A stretch of DNA of 64,000 nucleotides. Origin: Eublepharis macularius. Its lineage: Eukaryota > Chordata > Lepidosauria > Squamata > Eublepharidae. The stretch spans positions 31,191,001 through 31,255,000 of the forward strand of contig NC_072807.1 in the NCBI RefSeq assembly GCF_028583425.1, read 5' to 3'. The translations under genes were made by a program, and so were the position numbers. Shown here in pieces: positions 43,901-53,900 of the stretch (position 1 is its first letter; each line of letters opens with the position of its first letter). Under the pieces are notes generated by a model. It was not told the DNA's origin. It saw only the letters and a list, made by a program, of their open reading frames with translations, and did not search any database.

Positions 43901-46682
43901 TATGTGGTTCTCTCCCCTCCCTCCATTTTGTCCTCACAACAACCACCCTGTGAGGTAGAGTGACTGGCCCAAGGTTATCCAACAAGCTGCATGATTGAGT
44001 GGAAACCTGAACCCGGGTCTTCCAGATCCCAATCCAAAACTCTAAACACAGATGGCCCCTGGCTTAGATCACTTTAAAAGAGAATGAAACAAATTAATAG
44101 AGGATAGGTTGTGAACTATGGCAGCTAAACAGAACCTCCATGTTCAGAGGCAGTATATCTCTGCATGCCAGCTGCTAGGGTGCTGGAACAGGAGAGTCTC
44201 TCCAGGCATCAAGCTGACCGCTGTAGGGAACAAAACTCTGGAAAAGTTGAACCATTCATCTAATCCAGCAGAGCTCTTCTTATGTCAGTGAAAAAAAAAT
44301 CTAGTCTCAAACTGAGCAAGCCAAATGTGTTGGCAATTTCCTGTACAAATACACAAGCTTATAGCATTGATGAAATATAGCTCCTTGTTTTCCAAGACCC
44401 GCAGGGCCACCTGTCCAATTAAGCAAGCACCGATAAGGGAGTTTGCTCTGGATATTTGCACCTAATCCAGGAACGGTGATTGTGTGCATATCCTGCCTTG
44501 ATGCACTGGGAAATGTATGTGGAGAAGGTTACAATGCACGTGGTTTCTGGGAGTGAGATGTTCTCCTGGTTCCTTGGCACATGCACAGTGCCAAACTGAA
44601 GGCTGTGACTGTCGCCATAGGGATGATGCGTTGCATGGCCAGTCATGCACAGATATGTGGATGGGTATGCTTGCATTTCTCTGGCTTGTAGTCACCACAC
44701 ACAAAAAAATGACAGTTTTTTGGCAGACATAACCCAGAGTTTGATGTGTTGGATAAAGACTGCCACCTACTGCTATGGAATGTCAGCAACCAAAGACAGG
44801 ATACAAAACACAATTTTTCACAAAACAGTGACTATATCAACAATTTCAAATACTGGCTGCTGTAGTAAACTCTATTGGTTGTCAAATATCAAGTGCTCCA
44901 TCTTATGTCCAACAGAGGCGCAACATTGAAATTCAGCATCAAATTTTGCTTGGGTTTACTGGGACATTTTCATTTCATCTCTAGGTCACAAGCGCCCCTG
45001 CAGGCTGTCTTGCTTTCCTTGTTCTGGGCACCTCTGTTACCGCCGTTTCCCATGGAACATTTTTTTTTTGTATGTGCAAACAAGTTCACACAGAAATAAT
45101 GTATCTTGGCACCGTGCCTCTGCTATCTTTTTACCCAGCATGATGATTCTGGCTACATTTGCTCATTGCAAAAGAAAAACATTGCACCAAAATGAGCACA
45201 CTTAGATACACAGTTGCTCAAAAATAGCTCCCTTAGATTACGACTGAGAATTCCCACATGAGGGATCTTCTGCTTTGTCAAATTGCCCAAATGATTTGTG
45301 AAAAATAGCTTTAGTTGCAGTTCTTGTGTTCCATTTTCCCAGATGGTCATAATAATATACAATTACCTTAAAGGTTTGTGCCATGCTTATCTCTGCAGAA
45401 GAATTTTTGAAAATACCTTTTTAAAAGCAAAGATGGCAAAACCAGACCCTGTCACATTGTGACATGTGCATTTCCCCACTGTCTTTGCCTCTGCACCTTC
45501 TCTTGGTGGCGGCTTTTCTGACCTTGGAATCATGGCACATTGAACAGCTAGTTGGAATACTTGCTTCTTTAAAGCCCTGACTGCATAAGGAAGCGTGTTA
45601 ATGAATTTTACTTTGAGAACACTGAGAGAGGCAACTGTGATGTGCGACCTGAGATATGTGCGTCCCAGGACCCCATCTGACACCTCAGAGGCTATGGATT
45701 ACATCTCTTGGAATGTGTGCTATGGCTGCCAATACTAGAACCCCACTCCCCCCATACTGGTATCACAAAGGGGTCATGAGGGTTGCACCACTTTCTAAGA
45801 AGCTGCATGCAGGGAGGATAAACCTCTTGAGCTACAAATTGAGGAGGAAGTATAGTGCCCTTGTGGGCCTGATACCAGAAAGGCATATCCAAACAGCGTG
45901 TTCATTTATGCCACAGCATTCCTGGTTATGCTGGGCCATTTTTTTGCCATAGAAGGCAACTGGACTATTGTATATGTTGAAAGTTTCCAAAAGAGCATTC
46001 AGTATCAGAGGGGTTGCACTGTGAACAGTGTCGTAGGGAGACTTGCATATGGGTTTTTTTGTGTGTGGAACAGAATTGCAAATAGGAGACTGGATTCTTG
46101 CTTATATGGGTTTCTTGGCGAATACTTATCATCTGCATTCTTGGGTTATTATTTCAAAAGAAAACTGCTAAACCAGAATCTTCCCCCTCTTAAATAAAAA
46201 AACCCGTGCTTTTCCAGTACCTGAACTTCAGCAGTTACGTGAGGCCTTTTGTTCCCTTGTTATGAAAATTAATCATGAATTTTTCTAGGTTGAGCCAGGA
46301 TTGCTCTGAAGCAAAATGACTGGATCAGTCATGGGAGAGCATGACCTCCCTGATCCTAAATGTTTGAAAGTGAACATTGCAATGTTTTCTGAACATGCCT
46401 TTCAAACTTTTTCCCAACCCACGCTAAGGCTGATTCCTCTTTGCAAGTGTCAAACGGCTGACTGTTGTGTGTCTTTCAGGACTGCTCTGCTTCCTGATTG
46501 CTGCAGTGGTCATACTGCTGCACTACGTCCGCCCTGACCTCTTGAAAGCCTTCTTCGACCTGTGCGAGGACGAAGAGGAAGACGAAGGGATGCTGGGAGA
46601 AGTGTACATCAACCCCCACATGGCACAAATCAAAACACTTTCTTCCCAACCCGATTTCAAACTGACCATCAAGAACAGCTAA
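34849..46682 (+). CDS. DUOXA2: Dual oxidase maturation factor (DUOXA), complete, six coding exons
   Basis: DUOXA is an ER-to-surface chaperone and stable partner of DUOX, needed for its maturation and H2O2 output. CDS exons are 34849-34995, 38742-38799, 40533-40667, 41566-41779, 43429-43643 and 46480-46682. All have AG/GT borders and matching phases, giving 323 aa against about 320 in human DUOXA2. Hydrophobic segments lie near residues 24-43, 52-71, 185-205, 210-230 and 247-272, the five-pass DUOXA plan. The long extracellular loop has N-glycosylation sequons at N84, N109 and N121. Hallmarks are [35 protein letters not shown] and GHYASATLW. The N-terminus (MTLFNG, PFYPQ) and tail ([11 protein letters not shown]) favour DUOXA2; the middle ([17 protein letters not shown]) looks like DUOXA1. 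It could therefore be either paralogue or a co-orthologue. Confidence 0.96.
35000..36915 (+). other. DUOXA intron after coding exon 1, no feature recognised
   Basis: AT-rich intronic sequence with no exon-like frame and no repeat family that I can name. Confidence 0.45.
36923..37333. mobile_element. MITE with GGCTTGGTTCAGACA termini (about 411 bp)
   Basis: The left end GGCTTGGTTCAGACA is matched by TGTCTGAACTGAGCC at the right. The inner parts also pair loosely (aaactgtg... / ...ccacaaact). No clear target duplication. Confidence 0.6.
37775..37850 (-). repeat. SINE 3' fragment
   Basis: ttcatttatttacaagattt then ttaccccacctttctgccct is the reversed SINE 3' end. Confidence 0.45.
38742..38799 (+). 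CDS. DUOXA2: DUOXA coding exon 2 (58 bp)
   Basis: Encodes [19 protein letters not shown], transmembrane segment 2, matching RLFWLLRV-TSLFIG of vertebrate DUOXA1. The acceptor is ttgacag and the donor gtaagc, phase 1 out. Too short for a stand-alone reading frame. Confidence 0.93.
39455..39660 (+). repeat. Sauria-type SINE
   Basis: cagtgtggttgattggttag, then attcagatacccactcagcc and the 3' part gagctccttggagtaagggc / tggataaaaa. In the DUOXA intron before exon 3. Confidence 0.65.
40533..40667 (+). CDS. DUOXA2: DUOXA coding exon 3: extracellular loop
   Basis: Encodes residues about 69-113 with ANTTYKSFS and GVNITL, both sequons being conserved DUOXA glycosylation positions. The acceptor is ttctgcag and the donor gtgagt. 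Confidence 0.94.
40985..41050 (-). repeat. tRNA-SINE head fragment, second type
   Basis: Reversed ggggactgaatctgggatgt and catgcacaatgtccacca. Confidence 0.45.
41294..41438. mobile_element. 145-bp palindromic MITE (TGATTCCGCACA termini), copy 2
   Basis: Same length and termini as 1122-1266 but in opposite orientation. It ends 127 bp before DUOXA coding exon 4. Confidence 0.78.
41566..41779 (+). CDS. DUOXA2: DUOXA coding exon 4: extracellular loop
   Basis: Encodes residues about 114-184: [34 protein letters not shown] and [10 protein letters not shown]. The acceptor is ctctgcag and the donor gtgagt; the Trp codon is split with exon 5. Confidence 0.96.
42206..42523. mobile_element. hAT-like MITE, copy 3 (318 bp)
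   Basis: Perfect 8-bp duplications AGCAAAAC at 42198-42205 and 42524-42531. It has an extra internal block (cttgttccagctgacccaaa, gtgacgtcattgtgtgg) that is shared with copy 4 and absent from copies 1, 2 and 5. Confidence 0.88.
42926..43183. mobile_element. hAT-like MITE, copy 4 (258 bp)
   Basis: Perfect 8-bp duplications CCTCTGAC at 42918-42925 and 43184-43191. The same long subfamily as copy 3. In DUOXA intron 4 of the coding part, about 400 bp from copy 3. Confidence 0.88.
43429..43643 (+). CDS. DUOXA2: DUOXA coding exon 5: transmembrane segments 3, 4 and start of 5
   Basis: Encodes [20 protein letters not shown] then [11 protein letters not shown] and FWLTLATG. The acceptor is tcccacag and the donor gttagg. 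Two hAT-like MITEs lie in the intron just upstream. Confidence 0.95.
43851..44045 (-). repeat. Sauria-type SINE
   Basis: Reversed copy: acatttttatcccacccttc, then caccctgtgaggtagagtga and ctgaacccgggtcttccaga. Confidence 0.75.
44060..46470 (+). other. Last DUOXA intron, no feature recognised
   Basis: AT-rich intron without exon-like frames; the short open frames here have no recognisable composition or similarity. Confidence 0.45.
46480..46682 (+). CDS. DUOXA2: DUOXA coding exon 6: last membrane span and acidic cytoplasmic tail
   Basis: Encodes [18 protein letters not shown], a tail with the acidic run EDEEEDE, and the end LTIKNS, then TAA. The acceptor is gtctttcag. The acidic run is not present in the human DUOXA sequences I recall. 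Confidence 0.94.
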
Positions 46683-47815
46683 AAACAAAAACTTTGCACT
46701 GAACTTTTGAAGCCTTCTCTTTCTATTGAGATATTGACTGCAGCGTGGACTGCCTAAGCCCTTGGGTGGGCATGATGTGCTCTCATGCAGAGCCCTGACG
46801 AGGGCTTCCTTGGAGTCTGGACAACAGCAGGAAAACATTTTCTCCTGCAGGTCGCAATGCCACCAGCAAGGGGGAAAGGAGTAGGGATAGCGTGGGCAGG
46901 GGAACGCTGGACCTAGTACGAAGATCAAGGGCAAGCCTTCATTAGACTAATGCTAGAAGGAGGAGGCATAAGGAGACAGAACCGTCCAAGACATCCTATT
47001 AGATAGTTCTGCCCTGACTGCAAGCTCAGGAGAAGTAGGAAAGAGTTGGGAGCCTTTCCACACCACTGAGCCAAGGTCTCCCCCAGAAGAGCCTGCGTGT
47101 TCAGCTTCACTTTCTTATCTGGTTGCCTTTAAAAGAAATCAGTGTTTTATGTTTCAGCATCGTAGCACTTGGCGTGCCTGCTGTGCGCACTTTGAACCTC
47201 ACAGAATGGATAAGTATGAGGAGAGTTGGTAGGAAATTGTTTGGTTCACTCACAGGAGACCTCTCTTGCCCCTGCTCAGTGGGCCAAGCAAATGTGTACG
47301 AATGTGCAGATTGGAAGTCAACTTAGTAAAAAACTACATTTTTTAAAAAAAACCTAAAGTGTATCCCTAGCATTTATTGTAGCCTTGAGTATGGATGGAT
47401 GTCAGTTAGCTTAGAGTACATCTGCAGGAGAAATTTTCTAGCAACAGACTTGAAATTCTGGGGGATCTTTATAACCATAGGTTTGAAAACTCTAGGAATG
47501 CATGCCTGAGTCTACCCCCACAAAGCAAGCTTTGCTGTTGCTGTCTGCTCGTACTTCTGGCCAAAGCACAACATCAGAGCTGGCAAACAAAGTTCCAGAA
47601 GGTGTATAAGCTGCATCTGAAATACTTTGAAACATTTCAGCTCTAGACAGGGTTCTCCTGGTCATGGAATTTCTTCAGAACCAGAAATCGTGTGGCCTAA
47701 CAAATTCCATTTTTTAAAAAAATATATGGTTGATGCTGTATGTTGTTTCTCCATATAGTGGACTGAGCTCCTGCAGGGATCTGACTTTGTTAATAAAATT
47801 CTAAACTTGAGTTTG
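46683..47815 (+). other. DUOXA2: DUOXA 3'UTR
   Basis: After the TAA at 46680-46682 no further exon is seen. The first clear AATAAA is at 47792-47797 in an AT-rich setting, giving a 3'UTR of about 1.1 kb. The exact cleavage site is not determinable. Confidence 0.55.
47792..47797 (+). terminator. Polyadenylation signal AATAAA, probably DUOXA
   Basis: The first AATAAA on the plus strand after the DUOXA stop, followed by a GT-rich stretch (gagtttggtggctgttg) typical of a downstream element. Confidence 0.6.
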
Positions 47816-47819
47816 GTGG

Positions 47820-50780
47820 CTGTTGATGGGTTTTTGGTCTCTGGGCTGTTGAGTTCTTGCAGAGGTCCTGGCACCAAAATTGCACAGCAGGTGTTCTATC
47901 TCGAAAAGCAGTTTTCACTCTTTCACCTTTAACCCTGTCCCCTCCCAGGCAGAAAACAGCAAGCACATGACATCATAGTCATAAAGAAGGATGTGGGGCA
48001 GAGTTACAACTTCACTGGGGATCTGGGCCAGGACTGTGAGCCAGATCCAGACCAAGAGAGCAGGGAGGTGATGCCCAAGGGAGATGTACCATAGCGAAGC
48101 ACAATTCAGGGGTCAGAGCCATGGAGGAACCCTGCAGTGCTGCATGACTTCACCTAACTCCCCTGCTGTTCTTGTTGCATGCGTGCAGGAAGCCAAGAAG
48201 AGTGGTGCTAAGAGTATGCACATCCTTCCAAAAGCATCCTCCCCCCAAAAGGGGAGGGGGCTCTTGACTTACCTGACCCAGAGGCTGTCACGCAATATAA
48301 TAAATGCAAGGATTTGTCCTTAATTGACATAATGGAAGATCTTTGTTTATACTGTGCAAGCGGAGCCAGCTGAACACTACGTTTCTGTAATACAGTGTGA
48401 TTCTGTGTCTGGCTGGAGCAGTTGTCCCTCAGTCTGGTGGAGCACAAAAGGCTGGCGCCAGGGCAGAGCAGGTTGGTTCTTGCGTCTCTGGATTCGATCC
48501 AGACAAGACTTTGGAAGATTAATGAATGGACCTCCAGCAGCTTTAAAAACATTAAATAGCCACTACACATCTTGCTCTGTGAACCCCCACAAGCTTGCCA
48601 AGCAGTCTTAAGCAAGCCACTCTCTCTCGGCCTGAGTCCTCTCTCTGCAATATGGGTTCAGTAATACTGGCCTACCTTACAGAGGTGGTTGTGAGGATTG
48701 CAATGTGTCTATAGGTAAAGCACACTGCAAACGCTATACAACTACAAGTATGTTTTCTCCATCTGGGAGAAACGTATACAAAATAAACATTAGAAGGGGG
48801 CAAATGGCAGCTCCGGGGACAATTGTGTGTGTGGGAGGATTATCCTTGATCAACCCTCAATTCCTTCTACATCACAGTCAAGCCTTAACAGCTATTAGCA
48901 ACTTAGAACAAATAGTTTTCTTTCAGTAGAAAACTGCCTCTACCTGACTTGACTATTCCCTTAGTGGCTGCTTACTTTCTTCTCATTTATCCCACCCTAC
49001 TGAACCATACATCACTGCCTGGAAAGAATGCTGTCAGTGATGCAAAAAAGAACATTTATTCCCCATGCTTTCCTCAGCAGTGGCCACGTTGCAGGGAACA
49101 GGCAAAGATTTTCAATATAGAGTCAACACTGGGCACTTCGTAGGGTTGATCAATATGAGATTTAATCAGTTTTAAACCATGAACTTGGCAGTTTTTGATC
49201 CTTTCACCAGATAGGCCTTCAGGGGCTCTCTCTTTCCCTCAGTAGTCCATGGTGTTTCTCTTGTTTTGTCCTCTTTAAATGTATTTGGCCAGCACTCTCA
49301 TTAAAGAGCCTGTTTCCTGTAATGGAACACATGCACACTCATAAGAAATTCACAGTACACATAGTAAACTGTGCCACAAGGAATGGCCAGGGTTGAGGAA
49401 GGAAAAAGTAAGCAGTAGCCTGTAGGATTCTTATTCCTGAAAACAAAAAGCATGCAAATACACAGTCAGTTGAACCTCACCCTTCTGTGAATTTTGCAGA
49501 GAAATCACATCTCATATTCTGTAAAGTGTTCTTCAAATAATAGAGCTATAATTTTGAAAAGTTTGGAATATGGAGGAGACGCCTAATGCCTTTCTTTGCT
49601 CCATGGGCACCCTTTGCATTCATACCCTTCTGTACACTTCTAAGGGAAGAAAATCAGAGGGTGTCACTCAAGGACCCATTTTAACACCCATGGGATTCCA
49701 ATAAGGAGTTCCAGGCAGCATATATGGGGTTCTCCCATTTTATCATCAGCCTTTGAGGTGAGCAAATCACACTTTCAGCTTAACCTCAGATGACACAACG
49801 ATGTCCTTGGGTGAGCAAGGATTAGAACTGTTGCTTCCCTCCCACAAGTAAAACAGATGCTCCAATTCCTATACCAAACATGATTTCAGGGCACATTTTG
49901 TGCACAAACCATGTCATAAGAGTCTAACGGCTACTTTTCCTAGAAAAAAGAGTGCTTTCAAGCAGAGAAATAGTAGGAAGAACGGTGATTAATCTTTTCC
50001 CCCTGCACACCACTGCTTGGCTCCAAATTGCTCCCCTTCTAGATAGCCCTCTTCATCACTGCAAGGTTTCAAATGTTATGCTTCGAGAAGCAAGATCATA
50101 TTCGGGAAGCTTAGGGGAGAAGGAAGAAGCAATAGGTGAGGAAAAGATTAGATCACCCCTTTTTCCTTTAATGATTCTTCATTCCAAATCCTCTTCCCCT
50201 CATCTGGGTTTTGTTTAAAAACATTTTAAAAGTAAGGTGTAATTACACCCTGATGTCAAGAGGCAGCAAACTTCTCCCATAGAAATCATTTATAAATTAT
50301 CCTTCCCAGAGGGATGGATGTTTGCAGAGCCAAATGTCTGCTGCGTACTCAACCTTACAAGGTAGGAATATGGTGTGTAGTCAAGAGATGAACACTGGGC
50401 TGGCGCTGATGTATGGCGCAGGCATCAGCTGGATTCCTTTGCTAATAATTCCTCATAAACCACTCATTTTCTCTGTCAGCTGCAATGCTTTGCCTTGATG
50501 CTATCAATAAGATTTTGGGGACGACTCGGAGAGCTCTAGTTTAAGTGCATCATCAATGCAAAGTGCCCCAGACGGCAACTCATATGCATTCTCTCTGGTT
50601 GGTTTCACACCTTGGTCGTTGTCTTGTGCCACCTTGGCTTCCTTATAGTTGTGCTCTTTTCAGGAGCATCCACAAGACATCATCCTCTGTCTGTCATTTT
50701 TCTCTCTCTACACAGACAGCCGGGGTTCAAAGAATACCATTTTGCACTTACTAACACTGCTTAGTTCGGGAAGGGTTATA
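47820..50780. other. Intergenic region between the DUOXA and NMB 3' ends
   Basis: Apart from a MIR-like fragment at 48606-48750 and a weak SINE-like stretch near 49720-49880, nothing is recognised. If NMB uses a more distant terminal exon, its 3' end would fall here. Confidence 0.5.
48606..48750 (+). repeat. MIR-like (CORE-SINE) fragment
   Basis: ttaagcaagccactctctct then gcctgagtcctc, ctaccttacagaggtggttg, tgaggattgcaatg and aaagcacactgcaaacgcta follow the MIR order: head, core, tail. An old amniote repeat. Confidence 0.6.
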
Positions 50781-50787
50781 AGCCTCT

Positions 50788-50793
50788 TTTATT
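50788..50793 (-). terminator. Candidate NMB polyadenylation signal (AATAAA on the minus strand)
   Basis: Plus-strand TTTATT lies about 160 bp after the candidate NMB stop. It is the nearest such hexamer. Confidence 0.45.
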
Positions 50794-50951
50794 TCCCGAG
50801 CCCTGATTTAGTCTGACTGTTTCATGCAAGCTTGTTCAGATTAATCATAACTCATTATTTCCCATTGTAGGGAAACATCTGTCAGTAGTCTTGACTTTCC
50901 TGGTTGTGTTTGGATTAGTACGTGAATGTTTTAAACAGAATGAGACTGGGC

Positions 50952-50993
50952 CTATTCATGAGAGTAGTTTATGGCTCTACCTGTTGGATAGGT
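50952..50993 (-). CDS. NMB: Candidate NMB terminal exon (14 codons)
   Basis: The best downstream acceptor is ctttccctacag at 50994 and upstream. In phase 0 it opens TYPTGRAINYSHE then a stop. Human NMB also ends in a very short third exon (11 residues), and a minus-strand AATAAA follows about 160 bp later. Similarity to known NMB tails is not visible. Two other good acceptors farther on (near 50114 and 49651) could compete. Confidence 0.45.
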   Translation of the reverse strand, partial: TYPTGRAINYSHE

Positions 50994-53900
50994 CTGTAGG
51001 GAAAGATAATTACTGCTGTTAGAACTGTTATTAAGCCTGCTCTACCAATTCCCCTTTTTTCTCTAGATTTGTGAGCGGGCTACAGAGGCATTGGCTTCTT
51101 CCCAGGCCACAACACACTTGTGCAGCTACATTTCTTCTTGAAACCCCCAATGAGGGAGTGGGAAGATATGACTTGGGTACTTGGAAAAGGATGCCCTAGC
51201 GACAGAAGTGTGATGTTGAAGGAAGACAAACAGATTATGTACAACAGTCACCTAGTTAGCTCTCACTCACACAGAAGGTTACAATGCACTGCAGATTTGT
51301 AAACTTCACAATGTTTGGGGGCATTCTCACCTGGTCCTTGAGATCCTGTTTCCCTCGGTTCTCCTCCAGTATCCTCTCTTGCAGGAGGATTTTAAGGAGC
51401 TCCCTCGTCAGCAAGTCCTTCATGTCCTCCAAGACATCTGTGAGCTCCGGACTGAAAGCTTTGGGAGTACTCTTTGGCTCAGCTCTTTCCGGGGATGAAG
51501 ATGGTAAGTGAGAAGAACCCATCGTACTTTTCTTTCCCATGAAATGCCCTGCAATGACATTGTTGTTGTTGTTGCTGCTGCTGCTTTTAGCTACTTTTAT
51601 TGTTATGGTTATTATTGTTGTTTGGCTATTATTATTTCATATTATTATCCTGTGCTTTTGGCTACCAAAGCAGATCGCAGGATTTAAAAACTCTGAGTAC
51701 AAATGACATTAAAATTCATTCAAAATGTTCTTTGAGGAGGGGATGCACAGCAGAGAAGGTTCCGAGCATGAGGGAAGGACAGATGGCTCCTTCCTAAGTG
51801 CAAGTAGATATGGGTGGACAATGCAGTTGCAAGCACATTGGAATTAGAGATCACATCACCCCTCATAATCATGCACATATCCTTCAAATCCAGTGCTAAT
51901 GCTTTGACTAGGAAGACAGAATTGCTGCATTGCAGAATCGGGGCGTTGCCTCCTCCCTTATTTCTTTAACTCAGTTACGCAACACCCTGCCATTCCCCAT
52001 GTCTGCATGGCCTCTCTGTTTATAGTATTTGCCTCTCTTTCTTTTTGATGTGATGAACCTGAAGCAGGATAAGAAGAGGAGGAAGCACTGGATTGCAATA
52101 CCACAGCTGGCCCAGAGAACCTCTCTATCATACGTAGAGTGATCGTTAGTCCAGGCCTTAGCCCACATTTGAGAAAACATTGGCTGGGCTGGCAAGAAGG
52201 TGGGAGGTTGTGAATGTTATTCATTGTTAGTAAATAAACCATTCATTTTGTTGATGAATTAAGGCAATATAGATATATTAAGTATCCTTGTCAAATCAGA
52301 GGGAGGCCAGGAAGAAATCGGGAACCCACCATTATGCCTGGATTCAGCCCAACCCAAGAACCTTCTCTCAATGGAATGTTGTCCCATTTTATGAGATTAT
52401 GATTCCTATGAACTGCACTGGGAACCAATTCTTGCCTGAAAAGTAGAATACAATTCACATAATGCCTTTTGTTAGGATGGACCAAATTACACATAGTATT
52501 TGCTTTGTCCTAAAAGAAACCCGGATAGCCCAGGCAAGTCTGATCTTGCCAGTTCTTAAAAACTAAGCAGGGACAGCCTTGGTTAGTAATTGGATGGGAG
52601 ACCTCCAATGAACACCAGGGTTGCAGAGGCAGGCAATGGCAAACCACCTCTATTAGTCTCTTGCCATGAGAACTCCACCAGGGGTCACCATAAGTCAGCT
52701 ATGACTTGATGGCACTCTGCCGCACCTAAAGCAAGTATGATGTGGATTTTGTTCTCATTCTTTGGATTTTACTTTTGTACCTACACAGCTACTGACAGAT
52801 TCTTTCTACATGTCTGAAAAGTAGACAGGTTTGGATCAAGATTAAACCTTCCCTAAGCAGAGTAGAATCTGCCCCTCTCACAGTAGCCCACTAATCTCTA
52901 CAAAGTGCTGCTCCTAGGGGATAGGGGGTCCTAAGGAATGACATGGGGTATGCAGCAGGAAGGGGATTCAGTGGGAATTGCCAATTTATTCTGGATTTAA
53001 CCCAACAAATTCTTCAACACCTCCCTCCACTGACAATTTTAAATGAACACTATCCCTAAATGTGAATTTAGGGAAAAAATAAATTAGGAGAATGCAGACA
53101 AATTCAGACTAGGATAATTGGTTAGAGAAGTCCCCCCTGTCTTGACATGTGCACACACATGAGAAGATAGTTTGAAGTGTGGCACACATACCTATATGCA
53201 CAGGGATGCTTGCTCACAGGAGCAAAGAAGTAAATGTGAATTGCTCATGAAAGAAATGTCATAGGGAAAAGCTGCACTTAAGAAATTTTCAGGATCTGGT
53301 GTGCAGGATACAGTTTTCTAGACAAGATACGGAATCACTTTAAATATCTGTCCAAGTGAGGGAGTTGGACAAAATGTTCAGTTTTGTTTGCCTAGTGCAT
53401 TTTCTCCATCCTTCCTCCAAGATGCTCACGTGGCTCTTCTCTCCTTCATTTTATCCTCCCTACAACCCTGTGAGGTAAGGTATGCTGAGAGAGTATGACT
53501 GGCCCAAGGTCACTCACTAAGCAAGGATTTAAACTCCAGTCTCTCAGATCTTAGTCTGATACGCTCACCAGTACACTACACCGACTCCCATCAATCGCGT
53601 ATTATGGGCAAAGATTGGATTCTTTATTCCCCCGTCAGATTTTTATTCAGAGCTGTCCACCTTCCTAGTGCTGAAAGCAGGAACAAGCTGTACCCGGCTG
53701 TTAAAACCCATGTGCTGATTTTAACGACAAGATTCACAGTAATAAAATGCAGTTTTGTATCATTTAGTTAAGGGACACAGTCAGCCTCAGTCTGCGTTGA
53801 AACAAACGACTAATAACGTTAAGCAATCAGCCCTCTACAACTATCTAGCAGAGCCTTAAAGAATAATGAATTTTATTGGGGCATCCGTCGTCAGATCAGC

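Noticed and set aside
49640-50115. Alternative NMB last exons (KCTEGYECKGCPW and LPEYDLASRSITFETL frames)
   Set aside because: Both have good acceptors in phase 0 but are farther away and lack a close AATAAA. Kept as alternatives only.
50520-50660. Minus-strand open frame ending ELSESSPKSY
   Set aside because: Weak acceptor, and it lies beyond the nearest polyadenylation signal. Not supported as an NMB exon.
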